Shown here one piece after another: positions 26,001 through 41,000 of a DNA stretch of 64,000 bases (position 1 is its first letter; the number at the start of each line of letters is the position of its first letter). Where the stretch lies: the NCBI RefSeq assembly GCF_030867145.1, contig NC_134415.1, positions 69,035,300 through 69,099,299 of the forward strand, written 5' to 3'. The notes below the pieces were generated by a model. That model was not told the origin of the DNA. It saw only the letters and a program-made list of their open reading frames with translations, and made no database searches. The stretch is from Opisthocomus hoazin (lineage: Eukaryota > Chordata > Aves > Opisthocomiformes > Opisthocomidae). Position numbers and translations under genes: made by a program.

Positions 26001-29000
26001 AGCATTTCATGTCTCTGTCATTGCAGCAGGAAGCTTAAGAATATTAACTAGAAGATTCACAATAATATCTTCTCTGTGCTTATTGCCTCAGTATTTTGGA
26101 AGTTAGGGCAACTGGACTCATGGTTTTGGAGCGCTTGAGGTCAGCAGAGCTGAATTTATTGATATGGTGCTGTGAGTCTTCCATGAAAGTTTGCAGGAAA
26201 AAAAAATTTGAATCTCCTTTCTTCCACACCAGAAATAAGCAGTCTTGCAAATGACTTGCAGGAGATACTAGCTTCATTGCCTTGTTAAGGTCTAGCGAAG
26301 TTGTAAAAGCAACAACAAAACCCACTCAAATACGTGAAATTCTTTGGGTACAGTATAACACATCTTATACGGGTGAATGCAAATTAACCCTGTTTCTTTA
26401 AAATGGCCTGATTTAGCTGGCAGTTCTGTCGGTCGGATTCCCCACGGAGCACTTTCTCTCCTCGGTCTGTAACCCACAGATGCTGCCCTCACATGAGGTG
26501 GAAGTGCAGAGCCTTCACTTACGTCATGCAGCTCCTCGGAATGGAAACTGTCAAAAAAGCTTGACTCCCTCTAGAAGAAGGTTGTGTTTGCATCTCTGAA
26601 ACTTTCTTTAAAGCTGATTAATTTTGTCTGTAACTTTGTACTCGTGCTGAACCCGATGATTTCTATAGCAAGGGTTCTGCAGGGAGAGCTGGAAGTGTGG
26701 CTGCTCTGGGAAACCAGCAGCCTCAGTGTGTCTGTCGGCTCCCTCGTCCCAGCCTTGCTGAAGCTAGAGCTGCTGCAGGTGACTCCTCGTTCAGCCTAAA
26801 CAACACCTGCCCCCATGGTTAGAGGGAAATGAAAAAGTAAAAGACATCATCAGGCACTAGGTAGACTGCAAATCCCAGGCTCCAGGCAATAGCTGGGAAA
26901 CTCCACATTTGTGCTGGCAAGTACGAAATGGTGGTGAAGCACATGAAGAGAAAGTCATCAGAATCTTTCAGCCACAGGTCTCAGAACTGTGTGTAGAAAA
27001 GAGAGCCCTATTTTATCCTACTATTTAGAGGGGAAAAAGAGTTTCTTTGGATATTTATTCATCTGTCATCGTTTCTTCCTTTTGATGGAAACAACCTTTA
27101 CAACCTTAAATATCATTGTACAGTTGAAAGTATATTATATGTGTGTTAGGGAAAAGGAACATTTTCTACAGCTGCAGAATTTTGCTTCCTTCACCTCTGC
27201 GAGTTCCAGGTTTTCTTTTCTCTTCTGTTTCTTCCTTGGCTTTGTATATGTGGACTTTTTCCAGCCTGCAAAACTTCAGGCAGGAATCTCTTGCTGACGT
27301 TTGGTGGGGACATGTGAAAGGCTAGACCTTCACCTGGGAAAAATGGGAATCTATTGAGGCTCCACCTGTGTGCTGAGTTCTATCTGGATGTGCTGAACAT
27401 GGAAACCCATTGGTGTCAGCAAAGTTCTGCTCAGCTGTGCTGTCTTCTGAGCTGCTGGGACTTCAGCAGATACAAGATGTTGCAATGGGTACCATAGGCT
27501 CATGGACTTCAGTAAAGCAGAAAACAAGAAAAGCGCGTGGCACGCAGCTTTTTATGCAGGTGGTCAGTTGGCCTGTAAGTCACTTCGTTTCTGAAATGAA
27601 CTAGTTAGATGCAGAAAAGTGATCCTTCTTACCACTATGCTCAGAGGCATAATAATGACAAAATCATGTGATCTAGTATTTGAACCTGTTTCTGGGTATC
27701 TACTGCACTTTGCACAGCTATCTTGATTGATTTGTCTATATTGATGACAAGATTAGTTTTACTGACTTGTAACAGCTGATTTAGTCAGCTCTGTCTCTGC
27801 GTGAGGTTGCATGGATACTGAGCTCGGAGACCGTGATGCTGTGGTCACTCACCACTACCGCTCTTCTCTGCAGTGCGATCTAAAATCTTCATAGAATGAT
27901 CCAAGTGATGCTGCAAGTGTGTGAAAATCTTTGCCTTTTTGGCAGTAAAACAAGATATTCCCTGGGATCAGGGATCCTAGGGGTTATAGAATTCAAATAG
28001 TTGGGGTTTCAGAGGGTTGCGTTTTTTGTTTTATTTTGGGGGTTTTTGCCAGCTAAAGGAGACAAACAGCTCCTCCCAAAGTTATGTTATTTTGTAGTTT
28101 CATGTCTCAATAAACATTCTGTGCATGAGCAGTGTAAGGATGTAATGGAGCCAAAGAAAGAAACAGCTGTGTGAAATGGTGCTGTGACTTGGTACGGGAA
28201 GTAAAGCAGTCATCTACAAAAGCGGAGTGGTCAAAAGCTCTGTGATTGGTCGTGCCCTTGCTGAAGATATGCTTCTTAGGATGCTGTTCCATATTGAAGC
28301 TAAACATAAAGAGACCATCTTGCTTCATCGGCGCTAGTGTTTGTCTCACCTCATGGGGAGTCATTAGAATCATAGAATCATAGAAAGTTTTGGGTTGGAA
28401 GGGACCCCTAGAGGTCATCTAGTCCAACCCCCCCCTCAGGGAGCAGGGACACCGCTAACTAGATCAGGTTGCTCAGAGCCCCGTCCAACCTGGTCTTGAA
28501 TGTTTCCAGGGATGGGGCCTCCACTACCTCTCTGGGCAACCCGTTCCAGTGTTTCACCACCCTCATTGTAAAGAATTTCTTCCTTATATCCAGCCTAAAC
28601 CTACCCTGTTTTAGTTTAAAACCATTACCCCTCATCCTGTCACTGTTGTGTCTACTAAAACGCTTGTCCCCATCTTTCCTGTAGGCTCCATTCTGGAGAC
28701 CTGAACTGTGAGAAAACTAAACCAAGAAGAAAAATTAAGAATTTCATCACTGTAGCTCCTTGAAGTAACTAGCTGCAGGGTTAGAGGCTTCCCACTACCG
28801 ATAAGAAAGGGGTAGAGGCATGTGACAGCAGGGGAGAGGGGGACTGACATTGGGAGGAGGTAACCACCGCATTGATTTAGCTGCAGCATCAAATATTTCA
28901 AGAACAGAGAATAGAAAAGATACAGTAATTTGCATTTTGGGATCTTGTCCTTATCTCTGTCTCAGGCTAGATAGAAGGCTAGAGAGGGATGGTTAGAAAC

Positions 29001-32000
29001 AGGCTATGTATCTTTGTACCTATATCTCCAACTCTAATGCTGTTCTCCTCAATCAAGGAAGGTTTTGGCTATATGCATAAAACCCAGTGCACGTACAGTT
29101 TAATTGAACTGTACTTTTAGTTAAACAAGTTTGCATGTGACCATTTCTGGGGACAAAGTTTCGTGTGGAGCTGTGTCTCTTTTCAGACAAACTTGCATTT
29201 CTTTGTAAAATATTACTGCACATATTTAACATGACTACCCAACTGCGATGATTCCAGCAAAAGCGAGTAAAATATTTCAATTCTTGCACTGTGGAGACTA
29301 AAGGAATTTTTGGATCTTGTTTGGACAGCAAGGAAGTATTTTCTGTGTTGGGTAAGGCTGAGGAGAAATGGAATTTGGAGTATTTTTGTTGTACTGATAA
29401 ATGTCAAGGGACTGAGTATAGTTCAGTTTGCCTGAACTGAACCTGATAAACCTTACCACTTTTTGAAATGACAATTCAGCTTCACTGGTATTAGAAACAG
29501 AAGGAATTTCAGTGCTGCTAAGCTACAATTTACTGTAAGTTTTAAACTTCTGTCCATTTTTGAGCTAGTTTAAATGATAGCATGTGAAAATAATATGTAG
29601 TAACTTGTATGTCTGCTACATCAGTTTCATCAGTAAAGTTGGTGAAACTATGGGATTCAAACTTACAGGCTGGAGAGATCCTTATCAATGCGACATTGAA
29701 CATCTGCACTTTATTTGCACAGGAGGGATTTCCAAGTGATTTTGGAATCTGGGTTGGGTTTTATTTTCCCATTTGTGTATTAATTTATCACCAAAAAAGG
29801 ATATGAATGTGTCTGCGTGGCTGTGTTTGTCACTCTCACACAGCTTTTCCTTCTTTTGAGACTGTGAAGTACTGATAGAAGTTCACTACAAGTTTGCATC
29901 TACTGTTAACCATCTGTGTCCCACAAAATCTGGTGAGCTTGGAGAGACAGCAGCCCTGGCCACTTTGTACACGTTTTTCATAGGGAAATGGTAGTACTGT
30001 GAATACTGCTACTACTGTTAATTTACCTGGGAGGATCAGGTGACAGTACCTAAATTTTTTTTTTTTTTTCAGCACTGCATCACAATTTGCAGTAGTGCTG
30101 GTGTTGGTAAACTTATATCATGGCTGTAGAGCTTTTATCAGCCTGCAAGCTACCAGCCTATGTTAAAAGATGCCAAGGTGGCATGGCAGCATAACCAGGT
30201 CAACAAGGTTATGAGAGTTACAAGCCAGTCTACTCAAGAAGGTATTGAGGCTGTAACTCATGCTATAGGGGCCCAAAATAATCTGCCTCCCAGATATACA
30301 GTAATCTTTCAAAGTGGTATAAATTAAACTATTGCAAATGTTCATGCATTGATATTGCAGTTGATTTTACCAGCCTAAAGATATTGGCTACTCGGTGTGG
30401 TTTTTGTTTTATTTTGCTTTTTAATCCTTGTATCAGGCTGCATAGAAAAACCTCCCAATGAAGACCTTGATAAAACTCTTCACAACTCTTATTTCTATAC
30501 CTAGCTCTTGGTTATAGGCCACCGTAGAGACCTTTAAGAGTGAAAACTTGTGTGTGTTGACTAGACTGCAGTCTAGCACTGTTTCCCTCCATAACTTTCG
30601 TAGACTCAAAAGCTAGCACAACTTCGAAGGGACACCAGAGCATGTCTAGTCCAGCCACATCTCTTTGTGTGGGAGCTTTCACCTGCTAAGTGGGGGGGTT
30701 CCTAACTTCAGGCATACGCAATATAGTTTTAAACAACTGTGGTAACTGTCTTAATTTCTTTCATAATTAGTGGAGAGAAATAGAAGAGAGAGAACATCTG
30801 GTCTGATTTATATGTCTTTGGTTGTTCTGTCATCCTTCAGTGATGCTTATGTCTCCTCAGCGAATATAAAGGAAGTGCAGACAATTAATTCGGATATAGA
30901 TATCTGCATATTTATACCATGTAAGCACCTACGCTTGTCATCTACAATCATAGCATTTTATTTTAAAAATTCTTTTAAAGTCCAGTAGTTGTTTCCAAAT
31001 GGCAGAGAGCAATTTAAATTAAAGCAAATGTAAATTGCAGTGATACCACATACATAACAGGACTTTTTCGATGTCTTCGGCACCTTGCATTTCAAATTTT
31101 TTTATTGGGTCTGGACTACTGTGACTGGGAAGTTGTCTGGGGCTGCCAGAACAACTCCACCTTGTAGGTGGCTCTTGATTGACTTCCAGCTCCATTTATC
31201 TCTACTTTTCTCTGTGTTCCTTCAGAATTAGGGTTTGGCAGGCTCTCTGGACGGGAGAAGCACCCAGATAGCCAGTGGTGATATCCTCCCTCAGGCTCGC
31301 TCCAGCTGGAGTGTGACATCTCTAAATAGTACCGGTGGCTCTTCCTGGGACGGGAGCTGTGGGTACCTATGGGCTGCGTCTGCTTTGTTTCCAGCCATGT
31401 GCTGATCACTGCCCTCATCCCTTCGCTGCTTGCCTCTTTGGGAGGGCAGTCTTAGTTAATGTCATGTGCAGTATTTTATTCAATTAAACTGTTCAGCTTA
31501 TTTCCACAAGTAAGTTAGCAGAACTGGTAAGAAAGGTGTTATAAATGATGACAGATAAAGCTATTTTGCAAAAGTAGCAAGTCCCCAGTGACTTCCTCCG
31601 CTCTGCCTTCTGCTTTCAGTTAGTGACCACCTTCTAGCATCCACTCATTAAAACATTTCACAATTGACACCTGGTTTTAGCCCCAGACGTTTTGATTGCA
31701 GCTTTTGTGGGTACTCTTTATGAAGAAACTGAGAGAAGAAGCCTTGAATTTCTACAGCAATAACTTTCCTTTGTGCTGAATTTTTGCTTGTATTTTTCTT
31801 TCCTTCCTGTTTGGATTCTCATAGAATGAGGACGTGATCATGGTGACATAATCTGTTCTTTTACAGAAAAAATCTGAAATCATTTTTTGCAAGATACAAG
31901 ACGTTGCAGTGGACAAGTTCTTATGCTTTGCCAGACCTCCCTTATGATGTCAAGTGCATATTAGCAGAAAAAAAATGTCCTGATCACAGTATGAGAATAA

Positions 32001-35000
32001 GGATTATTGAATTCTTACAAGCAGACATGACAAAATACCTAGAAGGATCACTGTGAGTAAACATCGTTAGATTTATTTGGTGGCATTACCTGTTGGCTGC
32101 AGAAGTAAATTTTCAAAATAGTGTGAAGCCCTTCTCTTTAATATGCTTGCTTAAATAGAGGAGGCTAAGGGCCTGAAACCTCTTGAAGCCAACAGGAAGA
32201 CTTCATGCAAACCTTAAAGCTGTTCCCTTTGTGATTTGGAGCGGAATTGATAGTCTTGGAAATAGTCAGTTTAATGGATATCAGTGGAGTCTCCAGACAG
32301 TGTCAATGCTGTCTAGAATTCCAAGTATTTCTTTTACATCTCCATCTTCTTTGCACAGGTATCCGAACAGTCAGCAATACAACATTGTTGTCAATGCTCT
32401 GCTGCAGGCGTACCCGTTTCTCAACGAAGATGGGAATGGCTTTGTAAGTATTGTAAATAGTTCTCTGCCTTGAAAAATAAGGGATTTTTTTTCACCCCAC
32501 ATAACTGATCTGAAGAAAATAACAGAGTTCAGAGGAAATCAATGTCAATTTCTTATATACTGGCTCTATTCAGAGCTGTAAGCTTCACTTTCACACGTTT
32601 TGGCAACTCACATTCTTATTTCATTATGTTAATTGAAAATTAATCCAGTTACAGTCATTCCTCAAAGCCACTGGGAGATCATGCAGGCCCCCACATAAAG
32701 TCCCTGGTTGCTTGTTGGGTAATTTCTTTCTGGATTGATTTTCCCCAAAGGTTAAATTTAAGTAAATGGGACTTATTTTTGTTTTTAAAAACAAAGCCAA
32801 GCCTTTAAAAAATTGGCTGTATGAGGACTAACACGTGATTGATGCTCTTGCAACGGGATTATAATTGTGTGTTATATACCTAGCTACAACATGCACTAAT
32901 ACTTCTGGTTCAGGTACGTCAGGAATTAGGCCTAATTAAAAAAAATATTTAAAAACACTAGTCGGGATCTCAGCAGGGACATAAGAGAAAGCAGTGGAAG
33001 GAGATGAGCTAAATTTGAACTACGTTTTATTCACTTTTGTGGCCCAGAGTACAGATCTGTGGTCTCAGAGGACAGTGTTCACCTTTCGACTTCACATCAC
33101 TGCTTTGCCATGTGATACTTTTATAGCATCTTGTAAAAGCTTGTGAGACTCAGTGGGGATTGTTAGCTTTAAGTGTATATAAATATATATCTCATGTGCA
33201 GTTACTGCAGAAAGAAAAATAATTTTGAGAATTAAAAAAAAGTGAGGATTAAGGGATGGCTATTCTAGTTCTTCTCTGAGCCCAGGCAGTGTAGGAGGGA
33301 AGGGACTAAAGAAAACAAACACATCTCGGAGAGGAGCGAGGGAGCAGAAGGATCAGAGAGCAACAGTCCACCCTTATTTTCAATCAGGATTTCTCTCTGA
33401 ATACCTCAGTGGGGGTCCCCGGCAATGCTATGGCTTCATCTGGCTCCCTTTGTGAAGGGGAGCTGGAATAGAGTTCAGGTCAGGTCTGAAGACCTTTTTA
33501 CAGCCTTCAACTTTTAAAAACTGTTTTTAAACAGAGATTCTTCAGCTAGGTTTTCAAAAGGCTTTCACTGCAGCAGGACCACAGAGTGAGTGAAACTACT
33601 TATTACTTTGTTCTGTGGGAAATGGCTCATCACTTCCCAGGCTGATCCCAGAATTGGTGCTGGCAGAAGATGCGTGATGGGGCAGAAACTGCAGAGTTGT
33701 TCTTTGTCTTTTGATATTTCTCTCATGCTTGCTCGAAAGTAAAACTGGAACAAACTGCCATAAGTAAGCGAGGAAGCTGGAATTAGCAGTTTGCAATATG
33801 GCCAGTCCAGTGCTTCTGAGCCTGCCCCTCTGCATTGCCCGGGTTGAGGCAGGAAAAAATGCACTAAAGGTGTATGTCTGTATACTTAAGTTTGGAGGAG
33901 GGATCGAGAATGAATTACTATTTTTATTGGCGCTACTGTGAGACATTCTGTTCTTCATGATCATGAAGGCTATAAATACTTCTTTTTTCTTGATCTGAGA
34001 TAGTTGTGCGTTACAACAGCAAGGGCTTAAAACAAACCCTACAACATATGCACAGCTACTTAGCATAAGGCTTGCAATAAAATTGAATTCATATACCTAT
34101 AAGAAACAAATGAACAACAAGAAAAAATGGCTAACCACCATTCTTTCATCTTTTCTTAGAAAAAGTGTCTTCAGCAGATCAAATAAGTGACAGTTTTCTA
34201 AACTTCTCTTTTAAAATTGCATCAGGTTAGCGTGGCACTATAAGAATTGCTGCTTGCTGTTCCTGATAACAGTATTGAATCACAGATCTTGTCAGAGATC
34301 TTACTCAGAGGTTCTGAATACCTTAAACATTTTATCTGTAGTAGTTAGATATTATTACAGTTTTTGAATTGTACATTGAAAGTATTCAAGAAAACTGTCA
34401 TCAATAAAATAATCCAAAAGTAAAGCAGAAAAGTCTTTGAGGACTGATAGCTAAAAGTAGAAAAGGAAAACTGTAAAATGAGAGTAGTATTTTAAGGAAA
34501 AATCCTAGTTACATTAGTTATTAAATAGCATATATATAAACTTCTGGAGACGCAGTTCATATAATGTCATTTTGGCGTCTACATCAAGAAGAGAGCAATA
34601 GCACTGTGGAAATTCTTCTTTCTGCGGACTCCAAAGGGAGGACCAGCTGTGCACAGATGTCTGTGCTTGATAGGTGACCCCCTCCTTTTGGTGTCTTGTA
34701 GGGCCAGAGACAGGGACACACCAAACACGGCAATTCAGCTGGGCAGGCCTCTGAGAATAACTCTATCCAGGTCTGATAGAGTAAAAGTTCTTGGAGTTCA
34801 TTTAGAATACCAACAAAGATGTTTTCAAGTATTTGGACTTTCAATCTCTTGTAAAAGTTACAGGAAAAAGAAATGGTTGCCTGCATTTCAAGAAACGAAG
34901 GGGCTGAATGTAGGTTTGAGTACGAAGTCTTGCGTTCCTTCTGGTGTGATGGAGCTCACTTCTGCTGTCGGGTGTTTTCATTACTTCCGCACAAAATGCT

Positions 35001-38000
35001 CTGTCCCACTGTATCGTTAATGATGTTCATTTATTGCTCATTATTTATTGCTGTGCTATGTCTTGGTTCCTAGATTCAGTTAAACTCTAAATTCATGCTC
35101 AAAAGGAAAGCAGTTGCTTACCCTTTGGGGTGGAGGAGCAGCCACAGCTTCTCATGGGGTGTGCAGAAGGCTGCAGCAACTCTTAATGAGATGCCCTGAG
35201 AAGGTCTGTCAGTGGGATGATTTTATTTCTAACTCACGAGTCTTCTGGTTTGGAGCCCTTTACCAGAAGTAAATGTGTCTTGGCTGCTGGAAGGATGTGG
35301 TGGAAACTGCTCTGGGTTCTTCCAGAGCCAGTTCGCATGCCTGCGCGTGGTGTGGGAGGGCAGGGGCAGCCAGGGGGGCTTTCTGGCTGAGAAAGGGGAA
35401 AGTTCATCCTGCGAAAGATCTGGACGTTCCAGAATTAGCTTTTTCTTCTGACCGAGAGCTGAAAATCAGAATGTAAAGAAGCTGATGTAGTGAAAAAATT
35501 GGAGAAACTTTGAATTGGAAGTGTCAGCACTTTTGTTACAACATTTTCAAAGAAATGAAATGGCTTGGAAAACTGGAAAGGGGAAAAATCTGCTGGAAAA
35601 CCTAGAGGAACAATAACAAAAAACAAACCTAAAAGTGCCTGAATTCACACCAGTATTTTCACAACAGGAAAAGATTTACTTACAAAACTTTGAACATCCA
35701 ATTTTTGGGTGTTATTTTGTTGTGTGGTTTTGGGGGTTTTTTTAGTGTTTTTCCAAAATAGTAGACACTTACTATTTACAACTCCAAATTATTCAAAACA
35801 AGTAGCTTAAACAATGTGTGCATTATGTAGAAACTTAGTCTAATATTTTCAATTTCATACTGTTGCAATGAGAGGTCATTAAAGGCTTAGTGTTTCAAGA
35901 TTTATTAGTAGATTATCCATAATTCTAATTTCTTCATTAAAAGGTTTCCCATTTAATTTTGCAGTATGGAAAAATATGCTTCTGTGCCATCAGCACTTTT
36001 GCAAAGCATATCCATTGAAATGTCGTCAGGATAACGATTGTGATCCTAAATGAATTAGTTTACAAATAAAGTTATGAATAAGCTACTTACATACCATGAA
36101 TTCAAAAAGAAGGTTATTTACTACGTCACTCTAGAAGCGGGAACTAAGAAACAATATTCTGAGATTTGAAATAATAATAATAAAAATTTATACTAATGCG
36201 AAAACTCATTTAAGATGTCTATGGAGCACTTGGAACGAAATTCATTTTCCCACCCTGTTCCAGTATCAGCTTTTGGAAAAAAGTGCTTTAAAGTGGCAAT
36301 CTAAGGAATTTTTCCCATGAAGTTTCCTTCTACTTAAAGAACAGTATAATGCTAAACTAACAAATACAACATTTAAAAAAAAAATTAATCTCCATTTAAT
36401 AATGAAATAGATTATTAGATTTCTGATGTACAATGCAACCAATGCAACATTTTTAGGTAGTTGCAGATAAATAGGTTATATAGAAAAAGCCAAAGTCATA
36501 GTCAGAGCAGTTGAAAGAAAATTGCCATGACACTGTTTCTTGACTGCTTGCAAGATACCATTCTGTTTGTATTTATTGCTTTTACAAGGGTTACAGCCAA
36601 CAATTTGGAAAGAGTCACTGCCTTTATTTAATTTCATTTCAGTCAACATGTTGAAAATCGTGTGTTTTCAAGCAAACCTTACGTGTGGAAGGAAAAGAGA
36701 GGGCTCTCATTGCACCGCTTGCCAGTGGGCTTTGCGTAAGCAGCTCCCTCGAGCTCGGGGCTGCTGAGCAGTGCCGTGATGCCGGTGAAACCCGCGATCC
36801 CAGTGCTGACATGCCTGATTTATGTAACCGCTGAGCACAAAATGATTATTCGCTAGTAAATTACTGCTTTTGATCTGCATGTAATCCTTTCCCTCCTATG
36901 TCAGATAGACACAGACTAATCCTGCTGCTGCCTTATGAGCATTGTAAGCCTTCCTGGGCTGGTTTTGGGCTTTTTTTAGGGGTGGAATTAGTAGAAAATA
37001 AAGTTATCATCAGCTCAAAAATGGTAGTGAAAGCATCCTTTTTAGAAGATGCATTACCCACTAGAGAAACCCCATAAATATATGTGCTCGCAGTCTCATT
37101 CATGAAATAGGTATGTGAGAAAGGACTTGGATAAGCTTATGAGAATCCTATTACAGAAATAGAATTAGTTAAAACTCTAATTTATCTGAGGACAGGAGGA
37201 TGAAACAGCTGAATTTTTTGAACTCTGAGGGATATTTAAAGCTCTGTATAGGTGCCAGCATATTCTTTCATATGGAAGAATAAGAGAAAATGTCTCCTAG
37301 CCAAACAAAGGTTTTCAAAAGAAAGAAACTGCACAAAACTCAGCTAAGGGGATATTTATATTGTCAGCTGGTAATGTATTCTGGGATGATCATGTTTTAA
37401 AATATTTCAACATTGGTTGAACATTTCAGAGAAGTGTCAAACTAAGGGTTTTTTTGTTTGCTTGTTTCTTAACAGCCTTAAAATAACAATGTTCCAAATA
37501 AATTTGGCTAAGCATATAATGCTGGGGTATTTGCATTAACATGTAAATGTGTAGGGCCAGAAATGTAAATGTATTTGGGAATCTTAATGGTTCAGGTGCA
37601 GAGCGAGTGGGATTTTCAAGGCATGCAGTCACCTTGCTGCTTTTGCAAGCAGTGCTGAGGTGTAACACTCAGATTAAGCCTGTGAACATGGCTGGTGAGA
37701 TGACTCCGTCAGCATTTGTGCTCCATTTCTACTTGTCATGTTTAGGTTGGTGACGACATGACTCCCATTCTGGCAGAATCTGTAGTCTGAAGTTTACGTA
37801 CTAGAAATGCAGATGGGTTTGTTTCCTTTCCAGTTCTCGGATGTTCCCATGTGACTGGCAGTGAGAGGGTACTTCTGTAAGAGCCCGTGGGTGGGTGGCA
37901 GAAAGTGTCCCCCTGGGAAGGGCACACCTGCCCTGGCTGGTCCAGGTCTGCCCAAGAAGGACTGAGGTAGATGCCACAGGGGCTTTATTCTCATAGCTCT

Positions 38001-41000
38001 TCCGCTGTCATTTTTCACCATGAATGGAGCTCATGCTTTTAGGATTGAGGACCTGTAAGTCAGCTAGTACCCTTGGAAGGTGGGAGCAGTATGTTAAGTA
38101 GGAGAGAGGCAAGGTCACGCTGCCTGCACTGCTGTCTCGTAAGTGACTCTCCCATCTGTATCCCGTGGGTGAGAAAGGCGTGCACGTCAGACTCGCTGCA
38201 ACGAAAGATACTGTACTACTTAGTCTACTTCTACTGAATTCTGGTTTACCCCAAAGTCAACCCTTAGCATCATAAGATCTTGACTAATAAGGGACATAAT
38301 TTTGGTAAGAAATTTGCAGTAATCATTCTTCTATTTGTATTGTGTATTTCAGTGAGTACAGGCTTGGGTATAGTATTAAGTGAGTATAGTATTGGAGTCA
38401 ATTTTAGAAAATGATGCAACAGCTATTTGAATCTCTCTTGCCACATCCTGTCATTTGCAGTCATTTTTCTGACTAATTTTTATTCCCTCTGACTTTTGAA
38501 AACCCTCAGTAAATGAAATAAGCAATTGCTTTTGAGGACCTGACAAAACATTTTCAATATTCGCAACGGCAGGGTTTGCCTGCAGACTTGTTTAGCAGCC
38601 TTGACTTAGTAATTGCTCCCCCACAGCTGGTTAGCATGGCTGGGTCCTGCCACGGGATGCCCACTCGGGGACTGCAGGTGAGCAGCCATCTGTCCGTAAG
38701 GATGCACAAGGAAGTTTGGCTGCCAAGGAGTGATGAGTGGCTCTATTAAACAGGGACTGCATCCACTTGCAATGTAGAACTGACTTTAATTTGCCATTTT
38801 CATGCCTTGAGGAGTCTTACAAACACTAGGACCTACTTCAATGATCCTCTTAATTCCATAAATTTGAGTTCAGTTTAAGAATACACTTGATCCACTGTAA
38901 CTGTAGGCTGCCTGCAGAAGGGACTGTCCTACCATGTCTTTCCCTTGTGTTAGGTATAATAATCATACAACTGCACAACCAGTCAGATGCTGTCAGAGGC
39001 AGGGGAAAAATGATCCACTCAAAAAAAAACCCAAACAAACAAGCAAAAAACCCCATTAGTTTTCTGTGGCATCAGTGGGCTGATCTGATTCATTGTGTAC
39101 TTTCATGACCTGATGTCATGAATGGAGTATCCGAAAGTGAGAGCTGAGAAAAGGAAAGCAAGCTGCAGTTTCACTGTCAGCCCTGATTATATTGGGTAAA
39201 TCTAACCCTTGGGTTCAATTCCTGTCACCCCCAGCGAACCACACCAGTGCCAGTAGCCCTGCTGTTTAGTTGCCGTAGACTCATATGCCAGAGGTGCTTG
39301 TGTTTCCTTCAGTCCTGAAGCCTCCAGTATGCTGATGCCATCCCATGAGTCTTTTTTTCTGCTTAGTGGCAAACACTTTTAAAAAAAAATAGATAAAACA
39401 AAGTGATCTGCTTTAGGAATGGGGCAAATTCTTGAAAGATACTGGTAATGACAGATTTCCGCCCCCTTCCCCGCAGTTGCTATGGAAACGAGCCCTTAAA
39501 GATCGTTTCAAATACGTGCGGAGACCCATTGAAGATGATGAGCAAGTCCTGAGGAACAAATGCAAGTTTGGCCACAGGCGAGGACAGACCAGGAAGCCTT
39601 CATTTGCTGAAAGCAAAACTGATGATGTCCAGGTTCAGCTAGAGGTAAGATTTCTGGTGCTTAATGGAGTTCTGTGTCTTTCAGCTCCAATGCTGACGGT
39701 AAGGCCACCAGCCATTAACGGGCAGAAGAAAGTGATCTCAGCCTGTTTAAACTCCTTTTGTATAGACTTTGTCCTGTAGCCAGACCCTTGACTTTCTCCA
39801 TTTCTGGAGAGCTAAATATCAACAGTGGAGCTAAACCTGATACTGGATGCCTTGCACATCTGTTGTCATTTAGAGCTGTTTCCAATTGGTAATAAAATTC
39901 TGTCTTTTTTTTTTTTTTTTAAATGCAATATTCCTATTCTGCTTTAGGTTATACACCTCCAGTTATAGCAGATAAACAGCAGAGGCTTATATCTGAGAGC
40001 TGAAACGTGTACAAATAAGAATGCAAAGTGATCTTTGAGCTGGTAGCGAATGGCCATATCCTACTGTTACATTGGACTTTGTTACATAAAAGCTGTTTGT
40101 GTTGATGTGTGATATACGTAGGGATGCTTATGAATGTATGCATGCAATTGCTGTATTTCCCTTTAGTTAGAGAATTCAGAGAGCCGTCACTGTTCAGTGC
40201 GTGTTTGAAGCATAATTATTAATTTATACACTTTCATAAAAATATTAATTTTCCAGTTCTGCTTTGCCATCGCTCCTCACACTTCCTTCAGTGCTGCAAT
40301 TAAAATGTGGTAAAATCTAAACAATTGTAACAATGTGATAAAGGAGGTATTAAAGCAGGTATTTGACTGTTGTTTGCATATGTCCATCCTGCTGTCTACC
40401 AGACACATGTCTTTAGAGGAGCAAGAGTGATCTACTGGATGCATTTCTACATACATCGCCTTTGTGTTTGAAGGTAGCTGTAGTAACTGTAGTTTTCTAC
40501 ACAAAAAGCAGATATTTGATTTTGTGTTGTTTGGGGTTTGGTTTTGTTTTGTATTTTAAGAAGCTTCAGTCATTTCTGTTTATACCATTTTGATTAATGT
40601 GTGCAGGAATAAACACTTCCCTCCTTCTGCCTGCTTTAGTTGAAAGGTTTGCAGAGTGTGAAGAAACCTTTAATTAGGGTGCAAAACATAAACAGCCTTG
40701 CATGCAGTCAAGCAGAAATGATAGGCTCCTAGTTTTGTGTATTCATTAAGAGTTCGCCCTCCTTTAGCTGCGAAAGCTTGGAAGGGTCAAATGTGGGCCT
40801 GTTGTCACATCAGCTAGTGGAGCAGGGTGATGCCGTGAAAAGCCGGAATTGAAGACTCAATAGTCGGCAGACTATTAAGCAGGTATTCTTTATTGCGGCG
40901 CCGGGCACGCGGGGGATCTCTCCTCCAAACGTGTGCACCAAAGAGACACAGTTACTAGGTATTTATGCTATGTTAACATACATATTCATTACATTTCCAA

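Larger units (their letters stand above)
20610..31866 (+). other. SAMD3: SAMD3 intron 3
   Basis: Intron of about 11.3 kb. It contains a long pyrimidine tract (21117-21153), a GGTT repeat (22465-22484), CR1 copies at 24899-25813 and 28366-28690, and a T run at 30055-30070. A GC-richer patch at 31.1-31.4 kb is open for 100 codons on the - strand without recognisable content. I see no other gene. Confidence 0.8.

Noticed and set aside
32183-32473. 96-codon frame as a separate gene
   Set aside because: It is SAMD3 exon 5 plus flanking intron read through in the same frame.
33953-33968. Perfect 16-base palindrome CTTCATGATCATGAAG
   Set aside because: Expected by chance at this window size; no associated site or structure.
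33596-35020. Open frames of 99-156 codons on both strands
   Set aside because: No recognisable product; located in a long intron without splice support.
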